DNA of 64,000 nucleotides from Phascolomyces articulosus (taxonomy: Eukaryota > Mucoromycota > Mucoromycetes > Mucorales > Lichtheimiaceae), in assembly GCA_025677815.1 (NCBI GenBank), contig JAIXMP010000006.1, forward strand, positions 1,240,001-1,304,000. The letters are read 5' to 3'. Position numbers and translations under genes: made by a program. The notes under the pieces were generated by a model. The model ran no database searches. It was not told the origin of the DNA and saw nothing but the letters and a program-made list of their open reading frames with translations. Positions 60,059-64,000 of the stretch are shown piece after piece (the stretch's first letter is position 1; each line of letters begins with the position of its first letter).

Positions 60059-60961
60059 GTAATAATTGTATATAGTTTATAAATACCAGATTTACATTTT
60101 TACTTAATCATATAAGATGGTTCGTGCGCAAATGTAAAACATTGTTCTTATTTATTTGACCACACATATTTTTTTTATTTGTTTCATCATTTTTCTTTGT
60201 AAGCATCTTACCATTATACAACGTATACTTTTTAATGAGTAACAGATATATCCTGGGAAATCTTGTCAATTATTATAATAAAAATATACACACTGAAAAC
60301 CAAATCCTTCTTTTTCCCAATCCATCCAATTCCTTGAACTTGTTCTTTTATCATGTTTTCTGTTGGCCAATAACCTCAAGCAATATTCCTAAAAACCCTG
60401 TATAAAAAAAGGGAGAGAAAAAGAGTTGGGAAGAGCGAGACGAGTGTGGTAGTAGTGGTAGTAGTAGTAGTAGTAGTAGTAGTAATAGTAAATAGCTTAG
60501 CGAGTAAAGGAAGGAAGAGAGAAGGAAAGAGACACATACAGATAGACACACACACATACAACCCAAAGGCATATATACAAAAATAACAAAAACCCCACAT
60601 ACACACGCATACATCATCTCTTTTTTTTATCCAAAAACAAAGCCAGTCTACTGAATTTTTTTTGTTTGGTTTGTTGGTTTGCTTCCCCGTGTTTTTTTTT
60701 TCTTACTCAAATTTGTATGAATCGGCGTAAGTGAGAAAAATATCTAAAAGTATTTTGTGTGTTGTGTGTGTAAGTGTGCTCTGAGTAAAAAAAAAAAAAA
60801 AGAAAAAAAAAGAAACTATGTATAATAAGATAGAAGAAAAAAGTAAGATAAAGAAGAAGAAAGGGTGGAGGAGGAGGAGGAGGAGGAGGAGGTGCGAATA
60901 GTAAAATTATGATAGACTTTTTGTTGATTGTATAGAAGAAAAATGTATGAGAAAAAAAAGT
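60059..60961. other. Low-complexity 3' flank of the OGT gene
   Basis: Contains (AGT)n near 60445-60490, A-rich tracts near 60790-60810 and (GGA)n near 60866-60893. Apparent open frames at 60351-60617 (-) are repeat-driven and rejected. Probably includes the OGT 3' UTR. Confidence 0.5.
60866..60893. repeat. (GGA)n microsatellite
   Basis: About nine GGA trinucleotides just downstream of the OGT stop codon. Confidence 0.9.
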
Positions 60962-63900
60962 TTAATCATCTGGATCAGACACCCAAATGCAGCCAGCTGT
61001 ATTATTCGTCGTCGTCGTCTTTGTTGCTGTAACATTACATTGAACATCCTCAAATTCTTCAGCCGTAACCCATCGTCGCCATGCTTCCGAATAACCACGT
61101 TCCAAATTCCGTGTCCATCGACATGTATCAAACAATCGACTCTTTTCACGTGTCAAGAACAATCGTTTTCGTAAAGACATTAAATCACCATGACCACGTC
61201 TTTGTGTCTTGCCCGTATGATTGGAAGTCTCATAGGTATACTTTAATCCCAAAGCCAAATGGACTGCACGATCTTCATATTCTTGTTCTGTCGCCACAAT
61301 CATTTCTTTTCCATACCCTGTTGCTTGTGCAATACTTGCCCCCACTCTGGAACACATCTTGTGCATGTATTTTGGATAAGTGACAATGGGTGTACCTGAC
61401 CAAAGAATATCCGCTGCTGTTGTATGCGCATTACATTCTGGAGTATCCAAAAAGATATCTGCAACACGACCTCGGTGAATATGTACATGTTTGGGTGCCA
61501 CATCAGTGAAAATGACTCGATTGGCTGTTTGAGCACCTGCCCATTCGGTTGCACAACGCCGTAAATGACGTTCACCAGCAGGTGGGAATCGTAACAACCA
61601 TAAAATAGCATTGGGAACACGTTCCAAGATCCTCAACCACATACGGAACGTGGATGGTTCCAACTTGTACAATTGATTGAAATTGGCGAAAATTACCACA
61701 TCCGGAGGTAAATTGGGAAACACTTCTTGACGCATGGTCCATCGTCGATCTTCTTCCACGGCCCAAAGTCCTTCATGATCATCCGCATGCGGTGGAGGAG
61801 GGGGTGGTGGTTGAAGCATCAATGTGGCTGTATTATTCTTGTTATTAGCTCCTTCATGTTCTTCACGGAATCCTTGCTTATGGTCATTAACAAAGTAAGA
61901 ATGTGGCATATAAATGAATTTTTCCGTATAGACAAAATCATCACTATTTTCTTCTGGATCAATATCGCCTTCAAAATCACCGCCTTCTTGCTGTCGTTGA
62001 TAAAGTGAAAAATGTTGATGTCGTTGTCGCCATACTTCACAACTGACCATTTCAGGAGGACATACAATAGGATCAGCAATAATCCAATCACACCAACCAC
62101 CACCCAATGTACCAGCAAAACCCATAAAAGAGCATTGCACGGGACATGGTCTTGCTGCAAAAATCTCGTTCCGTGCTCCTTTTGTATAACCATTCAAATT
62201 TACCAATACATGAATACCATCCTGAATAATACGATCGACCACTTGTTGATTTGACCAATTAGACACATCAATAAATGTTTCTGCTTCCCTTTCAATCTTT
62301 TGTCGATAAGGGGATTGATCACTAGGCGTCGTGGCATAACAAAACACTTGATATTTTGTTGTATCATGGAATCCAAACACCGATTGCATTAAATGAGCCA
62401 ATGGATGGTTATTGAAATCCGACGACACATAACCAATCTTGAGTCTAGGTGCTGGAGGCGGAGGCGGAGGGTACACATGACTTGCCACCCAAGATGAAGT
62501 CAACGTACCATGGGATATTCGTAAAGCATTTCGATGAGAAATCAATCGCACTTCACGCGCTGACAATGGATAAGTAAATGTATGGAAAGGCAAGACTGTA
62601 GGTACAGGAGGAGCCGAAAGACTTGAGGGAATCAATGGGCGTTGGTATCTTTGTGAAGCTTCCGGCGTGACCATGATAGCATTATGAGGAGTATCCGATC
62701 GTAAAGTGGTTCCATAATGTTCCAAATACCAATTCCGTTGCAATCGCCGCATGATACGTTCAATCAATCGAATCACCCATCCTCCTTCATTCTTTTTGTT
62801 GGTATTGGTCGATTGTTCTGAAAAATGTGCCAATCGGTTTGTCCATAATTCCACCAATCGTGAAGAGTCACTGTTGTTCATTGCATGGACACCACTGGAT
62901 TGTACCAATAATTCGGCCAATTGTTCACCCAACGATTTGCCTTGCGCATCGATTTGCATCTTGAGGACACCCACACCCCAAACAGCACCATCATCCAATT
63001 GTTTTTCAACAATATCAACCACACGTCCAATCCATCCACTACGTGCATTAACATCACCTGCAGCAGGATAATAATTACCCAGTTGGTCCACTGTGGCTTC
63101 GTTACCAACACCACCACGACCACGCCAATCGCAAACGCCACCCAAAGAATTGACCAAACCACATACGGCATCGACAAAGTTGGGATTAACATCCACTGCA
63201 CGTCGATACCATTGAACGGAATCCTGGACACGACCCATATCTTTGATAGCATTTCCCAAATTGGCCAAAGCAACATCGAATCGAGGATTGCATTCAACCG
63301 CCTTTTCATACATACAAACGGCTTCCGTAAGATGGCCCATGTCTTTCAATAAGGATCCCAAATTGGTATACAAATGAGGATGACGATTATCCAATTGTAA
63401 ACCATACATGTAATATTGCATCGCCAACATAGTGCCTGTTGTTGTCGCTTGTTGCTGTTGTTGATTGGATGTGGAGGTAGATGGTAATTTGACAGCCAAT
63501 GCAGCGCTGGCCCCTGAAATATTGCTAAGAATAATACCCAAATTATTGGCTGTCGATGGACTTGGATGAAGTGCAAGACTAAGATAATACAATGGTAATA
63601 ATAAGGACATAGTTGGTGTAGCTGCTCCTTCTGCTGTAGCAGCAGCAGCAATTGCTGGTGTGGAAGGATTCATCATGTCTTGAAACAATTTTGCCAATGT
63701 CAACAAAATAGTAGATGTCGTTTGATTGGCTTGTTGTAAAGCATTGGTAGCATTACTATTGTTATTATTATTATTATCCGTTGCACCCGTAGCTGCTCCA
63801 TTCGTTGCACCATTAGATGTTGTCGTGGTCGTTGTTGTTGTTGCTGTCGTAGAACCTGGCGTTAATCCCACCAATCCAGGCAAGACACCACCCGATTGAC

Positions 63901-64000
63901 CAAATGCAATTTGAATAATCCGTACCGCTTGATCCGGTTGAAGTAATACAAGTGGTAATGCTGAAGAATCCAATAATTTACCATATTGTGTAGCCTCCAT
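60962..64000 (-). CDS. OGT: O-GlcNAc transferase (GT41), 5' end possibly beyond the window
   Basis: An uninterrupted frame of 1,012 codons ends with TAA at 60964-60962 and reaches the window edge, where the last three bases are an ATG (MEATQYG); whether this is the true start cannot be told. Residues 50-190 include Thr, Asn and Gln runs. TPR repeats are visible at about 190-290 (HLYTNLGSLLKDMGHLTEAV; ANLGNAIKDMGRVQDSVQWY). The GT41 catalytic half starts near 518 with LKIGYVSSDFNNHPLAHLMQ, continues with HVLVNLNGYTKGARNE, FANFNQLYKLEPSTF (about 770) and the donor-site block LDTPECNAHTTAADILWSGT (about 860). The intervening domain of animal OGT is absent; a shorter His/Pro-rich insert takes its place. 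It transfers GlcNAc from UDP-GlcNAc to Ser/Thr of nuclear and cytosolic proteins. Spindly-type O-fucosyltransferases are the main alternative. Confidence 0.88.
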   Translation of the reverse strand: MEATQYGKLLDSSALPLVLLQPDQAVRIIQIAFGQSGGVLPGLVGLTPGSTTATTTTTTTTSNGATNGAATGATDNNNNNNSNATNALQQANQTTSTILLTLAKLFQDMMNPSTPAIAAAATAEGAATPTMSLLLPLYYLSLALHPSPSTANNLGIILSNISGASAALAVKLPSTSTSNQQQQQATTTGTMLAMQYYMYGLQLDNRHPHLYTNLGSLLKDMGHLTEAVCMYEKAVECNPRFDVALANLGNAIKDMGRVQDSVQWYRRAVDVNPNFVDAVCGLVNSLGGVCDWRGRGGVGNEATVDQLGNYYPAAGDVNARSGWIGRVVDIVEKQLDDGAVWGVGVLKMQIDAQGKSLGEQLAELLVQSSGVHAMNNSDSSRLVELWTNRLAHFSEQSTNTNKKNEGGWVIRLIERIMRRLQRNWYLEHYGTTLRSDTPHNAIMVTPEASQRYQRPLIPSSLSAPPVPTVLPFHTFTYPLSAREVRLISHRNALRISHGTLTSSWVASHVYPPPPPPAPRLKIGYVSSDFNNHPLAHLMQSVFGFHDTTKYQVFCYATTPSDQSPYRQKIEREAETFIDVSNWSNQQVVDRIIQDGIHVLVNLNGYTKGARNEIFAARPCPVQCSFMGFAGTLGGGWCDWIIADPIVCPPEMVSCEVWRQRHQHFSLYQRQQEGGDFEGDIDPEENSDDFVYTEKFIYMPHSYFVNDHKQGFREEHEGANNKNNTATLMLQPPPPPPPHADDHEGLWAVEEDRRWTMRQEVFPNLPPDVVIFANFNQLYKLEPSTFRMWLRILERVPNAILWLLRFPPAGERHLRRCATEWAGAQTANRVIFTDVAPKHVHIHRGRVADIFLDTPECNAHTTAADILWSGTPIVTYPKYMHKMCSRVGASIAQATGYGKEMIVATEQEYEDRAVHLALGLKYTYETSNHTGKTQRRGHGDLMSLRKRLFLTREKSRLFDTCRWTRNLERGYSEAWRRWVTAEEFEDVQCNVTATKTTTTNNTAGCIWVSDPDD

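Noticed and set aside
60351..60617. Leu/Thr-rich minus-strand open frames
   Set aside because: They are generated by the AGT trinucleotide repeat and CA-rich sequence downstream of OGT.
1..64000. CRISPR arrays, bacterial operons, Shine-Dalgarno sites, rho-independent terminators
   Set aside because: Spliced genes throughout show this is eukaryotic nuclear DNA; no spaced direct repeats of CRISPR type were seen.
1..64000. tRNA and rRNA genes
   Set aside because: No T-loop/B-box-like sequence in a foldable context was noticed. One GTTCGAATCC match at 56737 is coding sequence in copy J. A tRNAscan run would be needed to be sure.

Overview
The window looks like nuclear DNA from an early-diverging filamentous fungus, most likely Mucoromycota/Mucorales. 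Intergenic DNA is very AT-rich. Genes carry many short GT-AG introns (roughly 60-150 bp). The gene set combines an Aquarius spliceosomal helicase, an O-GlcNAc transferase, an ACR3 arsenite carrier, a WHI2-type BTB protein and a large HSPA12-like Hsp70 family. The species cannot be fixed from sequence alone. All exon models were made by hand from splice signals and reading frame.

Layout. Left flank (1-18.3 kb), mostly housekeeping: the 3' end of an unrecognised gene (+); a SNAPC4-like protein with four and a half Myb repeats (-); one HSPA12-like Hsp70 (copy A, -); AQR (+, 16 exons) ending 3 bp from the stop of a convergent WHI2-like gene (-); a BED zinc-finger protein (-); ACR3 (-). Middle (18.8-31 kb), gene-poor and full of decayed sequence: two HET-domain genes (the second broken by one in-frame TGA), a ruined Hsp70 copy, an isolated Hsp70 last-exon relic in the opposite orientation, and a LINE-like 3' remnant. 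Right (31.9-60 kb): an array of eight intact HSPA12-like genes in the order C+, D+, E+, F-, G-, H+, I+, J+, then a decayed copy K. A 2.4-kb Tc1-type transposon sits in what was the shared G/H divergent promoter. Right edge: an O-GlcNAc transferase gene (-) whose 5' end may lie outside.

The nine intact Hsp70-like genes encode 593-607 residues and share four introns at identical positions and phases (2, 2, 0, 2), so they are recent tandem and inverted duplicates. The ATPase core motifs are conserved. One Asn/Ser/Asp-rich loop differs strongly in length and sequence between copies, and some copies have altered nucleotide-binding motifs. HET genes, known in other fungi for non-self recognition and cell death, are interleaved with this family. 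Several members of both families are preceded by related upstream relics. Together this suggests a fast-evolving birth-and-death locus, possibly for allorecognition, stress or immunity. That function is inference; the gene content, duplication and decay are seen directly.
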